Origin: Nocardiopsis listeri NBRC 13360
GTDB taxonomy: Bacteria; Actinomycetota; Actinomycetes; Streptosporangiales; Streptosporangiaceae
Length of the DNA: 64,000 bases
Reading direction: 5' to 3'
Assembly: GCF_001570765.1 (NCBI RefSeq)
Contig: NZ_BCSH01000035.1
Location: 1-64,000 of the forward strand
Every line of letters begins with the position of its first letter. The first letter of the stretch is position 1. Of the stretch, positions 37,496-45,782 are shown piece after piece. The position numbers were made by a program, and so were the translations under genes. The notes beneath the pieces were generated by a model. It was not told the DNA's origin. It did no database searches and worked only from the letters and a program-made list of their open reading frames with translations.

Positions 37496-38314
37496 GTGAG
37501 TGAATCAGAGCAACGGACGACCGGTGACGCGAAGGCGCTGGCGACGGAGGCGGCCAAGGAGCTGCTCACCCGGGCCGGCGCCGACAGTTTCGACGCCCTG
37601 GTGGTACTCGGCTCCGGCTGGACCGGGGCGGTCGACACCCTGGGTTCGGCGGACATCGAGTTCGACGCCGTCGAACTACCCGGGTTCGTGGAACCCACCG
37701 CCGGAGGACACAGCGGACGCGTCCGCAGCATGTGGGTGGGCGACAAGCGCGTCGTCGCGTTCATGGGACGAGTCCACACGTACGAGGGGTACGACGCGAT
37801 GACGGTCGCGCACGCCGTGCGCACCGGAATCGCCGCCGGTGCCGAGGTGGCCGTACTCACCGGGTCATCCGGTTCCCTGCGCACCGACTTCGCGCCCGGG
37901 CAACCGGTGATCCTGCGCGACCACATCAACCTGACCGGGCGGTCACCCCTGGTGGGTCCCGACTTCGTGGACATGAGCGCGGCCTACAGCACGCGACTGC
38001 GCGAGATCACCCGCGAAGTGGACGCGTCGCTGCCCGAAGGCGTGTACGTGGCGACTTCGGGCCCGCAGCTACAGACCCCGGCCGAACTCAAGATCCTGCA
38101 CCAGGCGGGCGCGGACGTGGTGGGGCGGTCGATCGCCCTGGAGGCCATCGCGGCCGTGGAGATGGGCGCCGAGGTCCTCGGGCTGACCATCGTCAGCAAC
38201 GACGCGGCCGGAGCGGTGTTCGAGCCGTTCGAGGAGGAGAGGGCGCTGGAGATCGTCGAGCGGCGTTCCCACCGCCTCGGCGAACTCATCAACCGCGTCC
38301 TGGTGTCCTTCTGA
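37496..38314 (+). CDS. Purine-nucleoside phosphorylase
   Basis: 272 residues of the trimeric class II type. Phosphate and purine site motifs are present: LGSGWTG, GHSGRV, GRVHTYEGY, the LTGSSGSLRTDF segment, and SIALEAIAAVEMGAEVLGLTIVSNDAAG with the purine-binding Asn. It splits purine nucleosides with phosphate for salvage. It sits in the same neighbourhood as adenosine deaminase, which supplies inosine. GTG 37496 has no ribosome site and follows TAGCAT by seven bases. Confidence 0.92.
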   Translation: MSESEQRTTGDAKALATEAAKELLTRAGADSFDALVVLGSGWTGAVDTLGSADIEFDAVELPGFVEPTAGGHSGRVRSMWVGDKRVVAFMGRVHTYEGYDAMTVAHAVRTGIAAGAEVAVLTGSSGSLRTDFAPGQPVILRDHINLTGRSPLVGPDFVDMSAAYSTRLREITREVDASLPEGVYVATSGPQLQTPAELKILHQAGADVVGRSIALEAIAAVEMGAEVLGLTIVSNDAAGAVFEPFEEERALEIVERRSHRLGELINRVLVSF

Positions 38315-38325
38315 TCCCGCTGAAC

Positions 38326-38383
38326 ACGAGGCGCAAAACGAGAGGGACCGGTCGTGACCGGTCCCTCTCGTTTTGCGCCTCGT
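38326..38383. terminator. 28-bp perfect palindrome, strong bidirectional terminator
   Basis: Bases 38326-38353 are the exact reverse complement of 38356-38383, with only GT between. It starts 12 bases after the purine-nucleoside phosphorylase stop. The stem has G+C-rich ends and an AAAA/TTTT block inside. Perfect 28-bp arms are longer than any other terminator in the window. It can end transcripts from either side. Confidence 0.85.
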
Positions 38384-38403
38384 ACCAGAGGTGGGGTTCA
38401 GGG

Positions 38404-38502
38404 CACCTCCGACCGGAACCGACGTGGTCGGTACCGGCGTGGCGAGCGTACACCCCGAGGCCATGGGGTGGACGGTACCGACCCTGGTTCCGGTCGGAGG
38501 TG
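38404..38502. repeat. Nested inverted-repeat element (possible structured RNA)
   Basis: Three co-axial pairings: outer 17 bp (38404-38420 with 38486-38502), middle 11 bp (38426-38436 with 38473-38483) and apical CACCCC/GGGGTG (38451-38456, 38465-38470). The outer and middle stems are separated by an asymmetric internal loop. It lies in the gene-free stretch between the phosphorylase and the PH-domain gene. Confidence 0.65.
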
Positions 38503-38671
38503 GTGCTTTCCCCGGTGTGCCGCCGCGCGGGATCCCCGCAGACCCCGTTGGACTCGCGACGGGCGACACCTCTTACTTCCCGTTATTCAGTTGAACCGCG
38601 CGCGTGCCCTGGGAAGAAGGTCCGGGTGGGCGACCATCCGCGCGAAGTCCACCCACCCGGAACACTCTCCC

Positions 38672-38714
38672 TTAGGCATGCCTAACCTAACCAGAACTTC
38701 CAGGGGCGCGTCAA
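38672..38714 (-). promoter_or_regulatory. Candidate minus-strand promoter overlapped by an IdeR/DmdR-like iron box
   Basis: TTAGGCATGCCTAACCTAA (38672-38690) matches 16 of 19 positions of the DtxR/IdeR consensus TTAGGTTAGSCTAACCTAA. On the minus strand a TTGACG -35 (38714-38709) and TAGGTT -10 (38689-38684) are spaced 19 nt, the -10 lying inside the box. A transcript would run left through the structured element to the 28-bp palindrome. No clear gene lies there; a 21-codon GTG frame (38652-38587) is the best open frame. Confidence 0.5.
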
Positions 38715-38734
38715 CCCCGAAATCGACAAAGACG

Positions 38735-38768
38735 GAACCCGGCCGCCCGCCGAGCGGGGACCGGGTTC
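38735..38768. terminator. Terminator downstream of the PH-domain gene
   Basis: GAACCCGG (38735-38742) pairs with CCGGGTTC (38761-38768), and an inner CCCGC/GCGGG (38746-38750, 38754-38758) closes the loop. It ends the add-PH minus-strand transcript. Confidence 0.75.
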
Positions 38769-38787
38769 GATCCGGGGAAAGCCTGAC

Positions 38788-39435
38788 TCAGGTCAGCAGC
38801 AGGACCGCCACGAACTGCACCACGGCGGCCACCCCGACCACGATCACCTCCAGGGGGACCATCGTCTGCGGTCGGTCCTCGGCGCCCAACGCGGCGGGGC
38901 CCTCCTCGGCGACCACCTTGATGGGTCCGGGCAGCGGACGCGCCTTGTACCGCTCGGCGTCCTGACGCAGGTCCCGCGCGACCAGTTCCACCGGGCGCAT
39001 CTTGGTGGGATCCTCGTCCTCGCCCGGGTCCAGGTATCCGGAGTCCCGACGCAGGTTCTCCCTGACCTTGGCCCGTTTGGTCTCCCGCAGCGGCCAGGAA
39101 CGGAACTCGCCCTCGGGCGTGTGCACCCGCAGAACGTCCACGACGTCCACCCACACCACGGACGCCCAGGGCACGAACGTCTCCCGGAACGGATTGACCA
39201 TCCTGATCCCCCGGGGGGTGGAGACCACCCTGGGGCGCAGCCAGGCCAGGTAGACGCACGCGACGGTCAGCAGCAGCACCGAACCGGCGATCCAGGCCGT
39301 CCGGTCGCTGCCCCGCAGCACCAGGTCGACCAACAGCAGGGTCGCTATGACGATCCACACGATCGCCATCACCCGGGAGGAGGTGGACGCGTGGGTGACG
39401 GTGGTGCCCTGGGCGTCGTCCCTACCGGATGTCAT
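38788..39435 (-). CDS. PH domain-containing membrane protein
   Basis: 215 residues. Two N-terminal membrane helices (about 22-40 and 46-65), a PH-like domain (RVVSTPRGIRMVNPFRETFVPW, VDVVDVLRVHTPEG), a polar region and a C-terminal helix (VPLEVIVVGVAAVVQFVAVLLL). Function unknown. Its ATG (39435-39433, minus strand) shares one base with the add stop (TGATG), so the two are translationally coupled. Longer in-frame starts would overlap add and lack protein character. Confidence 0.85.
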   Translation of the reverse strand: MTSGRDDAQGTTVTHASTSSRVMAIVWIVIATLLLVDLVLRGSDRTAWIAGSVLLLTVACVYLAWLRPRVVSTPRGIRMVNPFRETFVPWASVVWVDVVDVLRVHTPEGEFRSWPLRETKRAKVRENLRRDSGYLDPGEDEDPTKMRPVELVARDLRQDAERYKARPLPGPIKVVAEEGPAALGAEDRPQTMVPLEVIVVGVAAVVQFVAVLLLT

Positions 39436-40532
39436 CAGTTCGTCGCCCACTTCAGCTGCGCGAACCCCGGCTTGATGATCCCGTTGATCAGCGACAATCG
39501 CTCGTCGAAGGGCAGGAACGCCGACTTCATGGCGTTGACCGTGAACCACTGCAGGTCGTCCCAGCCGTAGCCGAACGCCTCGCTGAGCTTGGCGAACTCC
39601 TCCGACAGGGTGACGCCGCTCTGGAGACGGTTGTCGGTGTTGACGGTGACCCGGAAGCGCAGGTCGCGCAGCAGCCCGATCGGGTGTTCGGCGATGGACT
39701 CGGCGGCACCGGTCTGGATGTTGGAACTCGGGCACATCTCCAACGGCACCCGCTTGTCGCGCACGTACTGGGCCAACCGGCCCAGGCGCGGGGCGCCGTT
39801 CTCCTCGACGGTGATGTCGTCGATGATGCGCACGCCATGGCCGAGACGGTCACAGCCGCACCACTGGAGTGCCTCCCAGATGGAGGGCAACCCGAACGCC
39901 TCACCGGCGTGGATGGTGAAGTGGAAGTTCTCCCGGCGCAGGTACTCGAACGCGTCCAGGTGGCGGGTGGGCGGGTTGCCGGCCTCCGCGCCCGCGATGT
40001 CGAAACCGGACACGCCGTGGTCGCGGTAGCGGACCGCCAACTCGGCGATCTCCGAGGAGCGCGCCGCGTGCCGCATCGCGGTCACCAGCTGCCCGGTACG
40101 GATGTCGTTCCCGGCGTCGGCCGCACGCTTGCGTCCCAGCTCCAGTCCCTCCTGGACGGCCTCGACGACCTCCTCCAGGCTGAGCCCGGCATCCAGGTGC
40201 TGCTCGGGAGCGTAGCGCTGCTCGGCGTAGACCACGCCGTCTGCGGCCAGGTCCTCGGCCGCCTCCGCGGCGACCCGCACCAGGGACTCACGGGTCTGCA
40301 TGACCGCCGTGGTGTGGGCGAAGGTCTCCAGGTACCGTTCCAGCGAGCCGGAGTCGGAGGCCTCCCGGAACCAGTGGCCCAGTTCCTCCGCGTCGTAGGT
40401 GGGCAGTCCCTTGTAACCCGTCTCACGGGCCAGTTCCACCACCGTGGACGGACGAAGACCGCCATCGAGGTGGTCGTGGAGGAGCACCTTCGGCGCCCTC
40501 CGGATCTGTTCGACAGTCAGTGGCTGATTCAT
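39435..40532 (-). CDS. add: Adenosine deaminase
   Basis: 365 residues. The zinc-site motifs are all present: HDHLDG near the N-terminus, TIHAGE, LGHGVRI and the VNTDNR segment, with a SxxPxS-like FAKLSEAFG tail. It deaminates (deoxy)adenosine to (deoxy)inosine, which the nearby purine-nucleoside phosphorylase can split, giving a local purine-salvage pair. First gene of a two-gene unit with the PH-domain protein. Confidence 0.94.
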   Translation of the reverse strand: MNQPLTVEQIRRAPKVLLHDHLDGGLRPSTVVELARETGYKGLPTYDAEELGHWFREASDSGSLERYLETFAHTTAVMQTRESLVRVAAEAAEDLAADGVVYAEQRYAPEQHLDAGLSLEEVVEAVQEGLELGRKRAADAGNDIRTGQLVTAMRHAARSSEIAELAVRYRDHGVSGFDIAGAEAGNPPTRHLDAFEYLRRENFHFTIHAGEAFGLPSIWEALQWCGCDRLGHGVRIIDDITVEENGAPRLGRLAQYVRDKRVPLEMCPSSNIQTGAAESIAEHPIGLLRDLRFRVTVNTDNRLQSGVTLSEEFAKLSEAFGYGWDDLQWFTVNAMKSAFLPFDERLSLINGIIKPGFAQLKWATN

Positions 40533-40622
40533 CTCATCAGGATGCCACCGGGAGGTGAGCGCACCCGACGGGGCGGCACGAAGTTGCCGAGAATCCGGCA
40601 GAAGCCACTGATCGGGTACTTG

Positions 40623-41858
40623 TCAGGCGAGCGCCTCTCGGTCCACGCGCACGCCCTCGCGGGTGATGTCCCACAGCGCGGTGAGCGCGGTGGTGACCAT
40701 GAAGCGGGTGCCCACGCCGATGGCGCGCTCGTCCACGTCGAAGGTGCCCCGGTGCAGATCGAGCATGGGACCGTCCCAGTCCGGGGAGTGGGTGCCCAGC
40801 CGGGCCAGCGCACCGGGAGCGTGCTCCAGGTACCAGGCGAAGTCCTCCCCGCCCAGGCTCTGCGCGGTGGGTGCGACCGCGTCGGAGCCCAATGCCAGGG
40901 TGACGGCCTCGCGCATGATGTCGACGCTGCCGGCCTCGTTGATGGTGGGCGGCACCCCGCGACGGTAGGTGACCTCGGCGTCGGCTCCGTAGGCGGACGT
41001 CACCGACTCCACCAACCCCTTGACGATGTCGGGGGCCTGGTGCCAGGCCTCGTCGTCCAGGCAGCGCACGGTGCCCTCGGCCACGGCGTCGTCGGGGATG
41101 ACGTTGGGGGCCGAACCGGCGCTGATGCGACCCCAGACCAGGCTGAACCCGGCCCGTGGGTCGATGCGTCGGGACAGCACCGCGGGAAGTTCGGTGACCA
41201 CCTTGCCCAGGGCGTAGACCAGGTCGGAGGTCAGGTGCGGACGGGCGGTGTGGCCGCCCGGTCCGGACAGACGGACCAGGAGTTGGTCGCAGGCGGCGGT
41301 GATGCCGCCGGTGCGCAGTCCCACCCTGCCGACCGTCAGACGGGGGTCGCAGTGCAGGGCGAAGACGCGCTGTACGTCCTCCATCCCGCCGGCGTTGACC
41401 ACCTCCACCGCTCCGCCGGGCAGTTCCTCGGCCGGCTGGAAGAGGAGCCGCACCCGGCCCGGCAACGCACCCGCACGGGCCTGCTGGGCGAGGAAGATCC
41501 CCGTGGCCAGCAGGACCGTGGTGTGCACGTCGTGTCCGCAGGCGTGCGCGGCGCCCGGGACGGTGGAGCGGTAGGGGACGTCCTTCTCGTCCGCCAAGGG
41601 GAGGGCGTCGATGTCGGCGCGAAGGGCGACCAGGGGGCCGGGGCCCTCACCGACGTCACAGATCAGACCGGTGCCCTGGGGCAGTTCCTTGGGTTCCAGA
41701 CCGACCGCGCGGAGACGTTCGGCGAGACGACCCGTGGTGCGGTGCTCGGCGAACGCGAGCTCCGGGTGCATGTGCAGGTCCCGGCGGAAACCCGTGAGCT
41801 CCCGTTCATGGCGCGCCAGAAAAGCGGTCAACTGTTCCGGCAGGTCACGTCCCCGCAT
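40623..41858 (-). CDS. M20 family amidohydrolase (N-acyl amino acid/hippurate hydrolase-like)
   Basis: 411 residues. Metal-site motifs of the M20D subfamily are present: RADIDALPLADEK, HACGHDVH, QPAEELPGGA and a late GGEDFAWYLEHAPG. A dimerisation domain interrupts the catalytic domain in the usual place (about 185-300). It should remove acyl groups from amino acids or small peptides; substrate unknown. Genes of this type neighbour deoD/add in mycobacteria (AmiA/AmiB). AGGGGA lies six bases before ATG 41858. Confidence 0.92.
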   Translation of the reverse strand: MRGRDLPEQLTAFLARHERELTGFRRDLHMHPELAFAEHRTTGRLAERLRAVGLEPKELPQGTGLICDVGEGPGPLVALRADIDALPLADEKDVPYRSTVPGAAHACGHDVHTTVLLATGIFLAQQARAGALPGRVRLLFQPAEELPGGAVEVVNAGGMEDVQRVFALHCDPRLTVGRVGLRTGGITAACDQLLVRLSGPGGHTARPHLTSDLVYALGKVVTELPAVLSRRIDPRAGFSLVWGRISAGSAPNVIPDDAVAEGTVRCLDDEAWHQAPDIVKGLVESVTSAYGADAEVTYRRGVPPTINEAGSVDIMREAVTLALGSDAVAPTAQSLGGEDFAWYLEHAPGALARLGTHSPDWDGPMLDLHRGTFDVDERAIGVGTRFMVTTALTALWDITREGVRVDREALA

Positions 41859-41888
41859 GGAGGGTCCCCTCTACTACTTCACACGTCG

Positions 41889-43061
41889 TTATCGTGCGCC
41901 GGCTCCGTCACCGACGCCGACCGTGGCACGGGTGGGGTCCGCGTCGAACTCACCGGCGAGCAGGTCCACGACGTCCTGGAGCGAGCCTCCCTGGGAGACG
42001 ACCGCACGCTGGCGTTCGTAGGAGGCGCCCTTGTCCAGGATCTCGGAGATCAGGTCCAGGTCCTCCGCGCAGCCCAGGCGGGCGGCGACCGGGGTCAACT
42101 CGCGGACCAGCTCGTACAGGTCGTCCCGGATCGGAACGGTGGTTCCGTACGAGTCCGTGATGACACGAGCATCGAGTCCGTAACGGGTGGCCCGCCACTT
42201 GTTGTCGTTCACCACCCAGGACGGCGGGCTGGGCAATCCGTACCCGCGGTCGAGCTGGTGATCGAACAACTCCACCAGGCTCTGGGAGAGAGCGGCGGCC
42301 ATTCCCACCTCGCGCAAGGTGGGAATCCCGTCGAACATCCGGATCTCGATGGTGCCGAAGTCCGGGTGTGGACGGATGTCCCACCACACTTCCTTGATAG
42401 AGGCGATGGTACCTGCCTTGAGAAGGGTTTCGAGGTATTCCTCGAAAGCCGGCCAACCAGGGAGGTTGGGCGGCGGACCGGACGTGGGGAGGGCACCGAA
42501 GACAATGGACCGAGCGGAGGCCAGTCCCGTGTCATATCCGCCCCAGAATGGGGACGAAGCACTCAAAGCCAGAAAATGGGGGATGTACTTCGCGAGCGCG
42601 TTCACGATCGGAATGGCCTTCTCCTGGTCGCGCACGCCGACGTGCACATGAACGCCACAGGTGAGGATCCGCCGGGCCAGCCACTGCATCTGCTCCACCA
42701 GCTCGCCGTAGCGCTCGCCCGGACTGAGCGACTGGTCCTGCCAGTGGTCCATCGGATGGGTACCCGAACACGTCAGGACGGCGCCACGGGGCTCCAGCAC
42801 CTCACGCATCCGGCCGACGTTGCGGGCGAGGTCGCGCTTGGCCTCGTCCACCGTTTCGCAGATCCCCGTCACCACCTCGATCTGGGACTGCATGAGTTCG
42901 TGGCGCAGCGGGGGTACCGCCGCGTCGGCACTGAGGTCCGGGAGTTCCGCGAGGAGTTCTTGGGCCTCCTGCCGCAGGTGACGACTGTGCCGATCGACGA
43001 TCTGGAGTTCCCACTCCACTCCTAACGTCGCACGCTCGGATGACTTGAATGCGATTCCCAT
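41889..43061 (-). CDS. YbdK-type carboxylate-amine ligase (GCS2 family)
   Basis: 390 residues of the glutamate-cysteine ligase 2 fold: TLGVEWELQIVD at the N-terminus, CSGTHPMDHWQDQ, CGVHVHVGV and EIRMFDGIPTL. YbdK proteins have weak gamma-glutamylcysteine ligase activity in vitro and no settled role; mycothiol producers do not need glutathione. The Ala/Gly-rich C-terminus is unstructured. GGAGG lies four to five bases before ATG 43061. It is only 30 bases upstream of the amidohydrolase gene, so the two are probably co-transcribed. Confidence 0.88.
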   Translation of the reverse strand: MGIAFKSSERATLGVEWELQIVDRHSRHLRQEAQELLAELPDLSADAAVPPLRHELMQSQIEVVTGICETVDEAKRDLARNVGRMREVLEPRGAVLTCSGTHPMDHWQDQSLSPGERYGELVEQMQWLARRILTCGVHVHVGVRDQEKAIPIVNALAKYIPHFLALSASSPFWGGYDTGLASARSIVFGALPTSGPPPNLPGWPAFEEYLETLLKAGTIASIKEVWWDIRPHPDFGTIEIRMFDGIPTLREVGMAAALSQSLVELFDHQLDRGYGLPSPPSWVVNDNKWRATRYGLDARVITDSYGTTVPIRDDLYELVRELTPVAARLGCAEDLDLISEILDKGASYERQRAVVSQGGSLQDVVDLLAGEFDADPTRATVGVGDGAGAR

Positions 43062-43195
43062 CTGCCCTCCGCAAGGTGTGGACGGCCCTCGGCCGTCTCA
43101 CCGCTCAGCCCGGCGCACCGATCGACCGGGACACGGGAGGACTACCCGCGGTAAGCGTCGCGCATACGGACTTCAGGGCCAATAAACGGAGGAAA

Positions 43196-44329
43196 TCACC
43201 CGATGGAATCCTTTTTCACGGACTCTCCATCCCGACCGCGTCGCATTACCGAAGCCGCCCCGATCGCGGTGGCGCCCGCCCCCATCAGTGACAATCCATA
43301 GGCGAGGGTCCGGCGGGCCCATCTACGCTCGGCCAGTTCCTTCTCGTTCGGGCGCAGCACCGGGGTCGGTCGTGTCCAGTCCACCCCGGTCTCGTCCGGG
43401 CTCGGCAACGAACCCGTGTACGGCGGCGGTATCGGCAGCCAGGTCGCCGTCCATGCGGCGCTGAACATCACCACGCGCATGACCAGGTTGATCCAGACCA
43501 ACAACCCCACCAGGACCGCGAAGGACGCGTACACCGGGTTGGAGAGCGTTCCCGCCAGCAACGTCGCCGCCAGGGTCTTGAGCACCTCGAACCCGATCGC
43601 GCCCAGCAGGGCACCCCGCCACATCATCCGGGTAGGCCGCCCCGTCCCCGACAACAGCGTGAACACCAGCAGGAACAGGCACGTGTTCACGGCGATGGCG
43701 ATCACCAGCGCCAAGGCCCGCAGCAGGAGGTTGGCCGGCAACGACGCGTCCAGCTCCACCAGGGACAGCAGCCGGACCGTCGCGGTCTGCATGACGCCGG
43801 TGAAGGCCACCGTGAACAGCAACGCCATGCCGAGCCCGAGCATCACCAGCAGATCGCCCAGCTTGCGCAACACGGCGTTGGGGCCCTGTTTGACGCTCTT
43901 CAGCCAGATCGAGTGCAGCGCCTCGCGCAACGCCGCGACCGAGTTCAGCCCCGCGTACAGCAGACCGAGCGCGCCGATCACACTCGCGCCCACACGGGCG
44001 TCCGCGATCTGGTCCATGGGCAGCTGCCGAGACAGCCCCGGCAGCACCTCGTCGAGCGCGCCCTCCAGGTAGTGGGTGAGCTCCACCTGACGGGCCGCCA
44101 GGAAACCCACGACCGCGAAGGCCAACGCCAACAGCGGGAAGAAGGACAGGAACGCGAAGTAGGTGACCGCGCCGGCCAACTGGTTGCCGTTGCGGTCCGT
44201 GTAACGCTCGTTGGCGCGCACCAGGTGGTCGAAGGCCGGAGAACGGTGCCGCAGCCCCCAGTAGGCGTCCATCGCCATGTTCCGGTAGCGACCGGCCATG
44301 TCCTTGGCCCGGTCCAAGACGCCGACCAT
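43196..44329 (-). CDS. YihY/virulence factor BrkB family membrane protein
   Basis: 377 residues with six membrane helices in the YihY pattern: GNQLAGAVTYFAFLSFFPLLAL, then GLNSVAALREALHSIW and NPVYASFAVLVGLLVWINLVMRVVMFSAAW. A hydrophilic C-terminus includes a further hydrophobic segment (TLAYGLSLMGAGATAIGAASV). Function is unsettled; the old RNase BN label for relatives is wrong. It is divergent from the galactokinase-like gene. Confidence 0.9.
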   Translation of the reverse strand: MVGVLDRAKDMAGRYRNMAMDAYWGLRHRSPAFDHLVRANERYTDRNGNQLAGAVTYFAFLSFFPLLALAFAVVGFLAARQVELTHYLEGALDEVLPGLSRQLPMDQIADARVGASVIGALGLLYAGLNSVAALREALHSIWLKSVKQGPNAVLRKLGDLLVMLGLGMALLFTVAFTGVMQTATVRLLSLVELDASLPANLLLRALALVIAIAVNTCLFLLVFTLLSGTGRPTRMMWRGALLGAIGFEVLKTLAATLLAGTLSNPVYASFAVLVGLLVWINLVMRVVMFSAAWTATWLPIPPPYTGSLPSPDETGVDWTRPTPVLRPNEKELAERRWARRTLAYGLSLMGAGATAIGAASVMRRGRDGESVKKDSIG

Positions 44330-44524
44330 CGTCCTCCCCGCTTGTTCTGGGCCTCCGCCGGCGCTTCGGCGTGTTCGGGCGGCCGAACGGACACCCCCGT
44401 GGTCCCCGATGGATCCGCAACCCTAGCCTTGCCCGAGCCGGCAGGGGAAAACCCCACGCCCGAGCGGTACCGAACGCACGGCAGACTTGGAACCTGGATC
44501 GGCGGAGGCGACGGAGGTCAGGAC

Positions 44525-45646
44525 GTGGGTTTCACCGGGGCGCGGTTGCGCGCGGTGTTGGGTGCGGGCGAGGGCGGCCCGGTCGGGACGTGGCCGGAGG
44601 CCGCGCCCGGACCCACCGCGCTGACGGCCGGGTTCGTGAAGTGGTTCGGCGTCGAACCCTCCGGGCTCTGGCACGCGCCGGGACGTGTGGCGTTGTTGGG
44701 CGAGCACAACGCCGCCGCCGGGGGGCCCGCACTGTTCGCCGCACTTCCGTGGGGGATCACCGCGGCGATCGACGTCTCCGACGACGGACGCACGCGAACG
44801 GCGACGCCGAACGGCCCGCTGAGCGATCGACACCGGGCCGCACGTGAGGTGGCGGCCGTCGCGGCGTCCGCACGCGCCTGCGGCCGGCTGGGCGACGGGC
44901 AGGGGATCAGGGTGGTGTTCGGCGCGGATCTGCCCGCGCACGCCTCCCTCGGACACTCCGCGGCGCTGGGCGCGGCCGTGACCCTCGCGCTGGCGGACCT
45001 GTCCGGGTCCGACCTGCCCGAGGAGGTACCGGTCTCCAGGCGCGTGTGCTTGGAGGCCGAGGCCGGCCGGGTCGTCCGGGTGAACCAGGGCAGCGGCCGC
45101 ACCGCGCTCTTCCCCTTCGACCTGGCCGCGGCCGATCTGCGCCTGGTCGTCGTCGACACCGGCGCGCTCCCCCGGCGCGACCTCAGGCCGGTCCGCGCGG
45201 CCGAACTGTCCCGGGCCCAGGAACTCCTGGGTCCGCTCCGGGCGATCCAGGACCTGAGAGCGGCCCTGCGCCGGCTCCAGAACCCCGTGCTGCGCGACCG
45301 GGTGGAGTTCGCCGTCACCGAGACGCACCGGCTCAACGCGGCGGTCGGGCTGCTGCGGACCGACCGCTTCGGCGAGGTCGGTCCGATCCTGTCCTCGTCC
45401 CACCTGTCCCTGCGCAAGTTCGACCTGCCGCTGCCTGCGGCGGAGGTGGCCGTGGAGGCCGCCGCGCTCGCGGGCGCCCGCGGTGCCCGGGTGACCGGTT
45501 GGGCGGGAACCTGCTTCGCCTTGGTCCCGTCCGAGCGGGTGGCGGACGTCACCCACGGAGTGCTCGAAGCGTTCCGCCGCCGAGGCCGTCCCGAGCCCCG
45601 CGTAAGGGTGGCCCTGCCTTCGGGGGGCGCTCGCAGGGTGGCCTGA
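44525..45646 (+). CDS. Galactokinase-like GHMP protein with degenerate active site
   Basis: 373 residues from GTG 44525 (GGAGG seven bases upstream). The order of GHMP motifs is kept: APGRVALLGEHN (50-62), ASLGHSAALGAAV (140-151), and a C-terminal GARVTGWAGTCFALVP. But GEHTDYN of galactokinases is GEHNAAA, so the sugar-binding Asp is lost, and the catalytic MDQ is VNQ with Asn187 in place of Asp. It is therefore probably inactive as a sugar kinase, perhaps a binding or regulatory protein. No galT or galE lies beside it. Confidence 0.75.
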   Translation: MGFTGARLRAVLGAGEGGPVGTWPEAAPGPTALTAGFVKWFGVEPSGLWHAPGRVALLGEHNAAAGGPALFAALPWGITAAIDVSDDGRTRTATPNGPLSDRHRAAREVAAVAASARACGRLGDGQGIRVVFGADLPAHASLGHSAALGAAVTLALADLSGSDLPEEVPVSRRVCLEAEAGRVVRVNQGSGRTALFPFDLAAADLRLVVVDTGALPRRDLRPVRAAELSRAQELLGPLRAIQDLRAALRRLQNPVLRDRVEFAVTETHRLNAAVGLLRTDRFGEVGPILSSSHLSLRKFDLPLPAAEVAVEAAALAGARGARVTGWAGTCFALVPSERVADVTHGVLEAFRRRGRPEPRVRVALPSGGARRVA

Positions 45647-45782
45647 CCGCGACCTCCGGGAGAGGCCGTCTCCTCCGTCCATCCTTGACCGGGATCGAAG
45701 CGAACCGGAATACCCTGTCAGCGATCACAAGGGACATAGGACATCAAGAGCGACACACGGCGCGGACCAGATAGGCGAACCC

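Noticed and set aside
38760-38775. GGTTCGATCC-like string resembling a tRNA T-arm
   Set aside because: It is the right arm of a terminator; no acceptor stem, anticodon arm or D-arm can be built around it.
39429-43025. 1198-codon open frame on the plus strand
   Set aside because: It runs antisense to add, the M20 amidohydrolase and the YbdK ligase, all of which have clear family motifs. Long antisense frames are an effect of high-GC third positions; no protein motif is visible in it.
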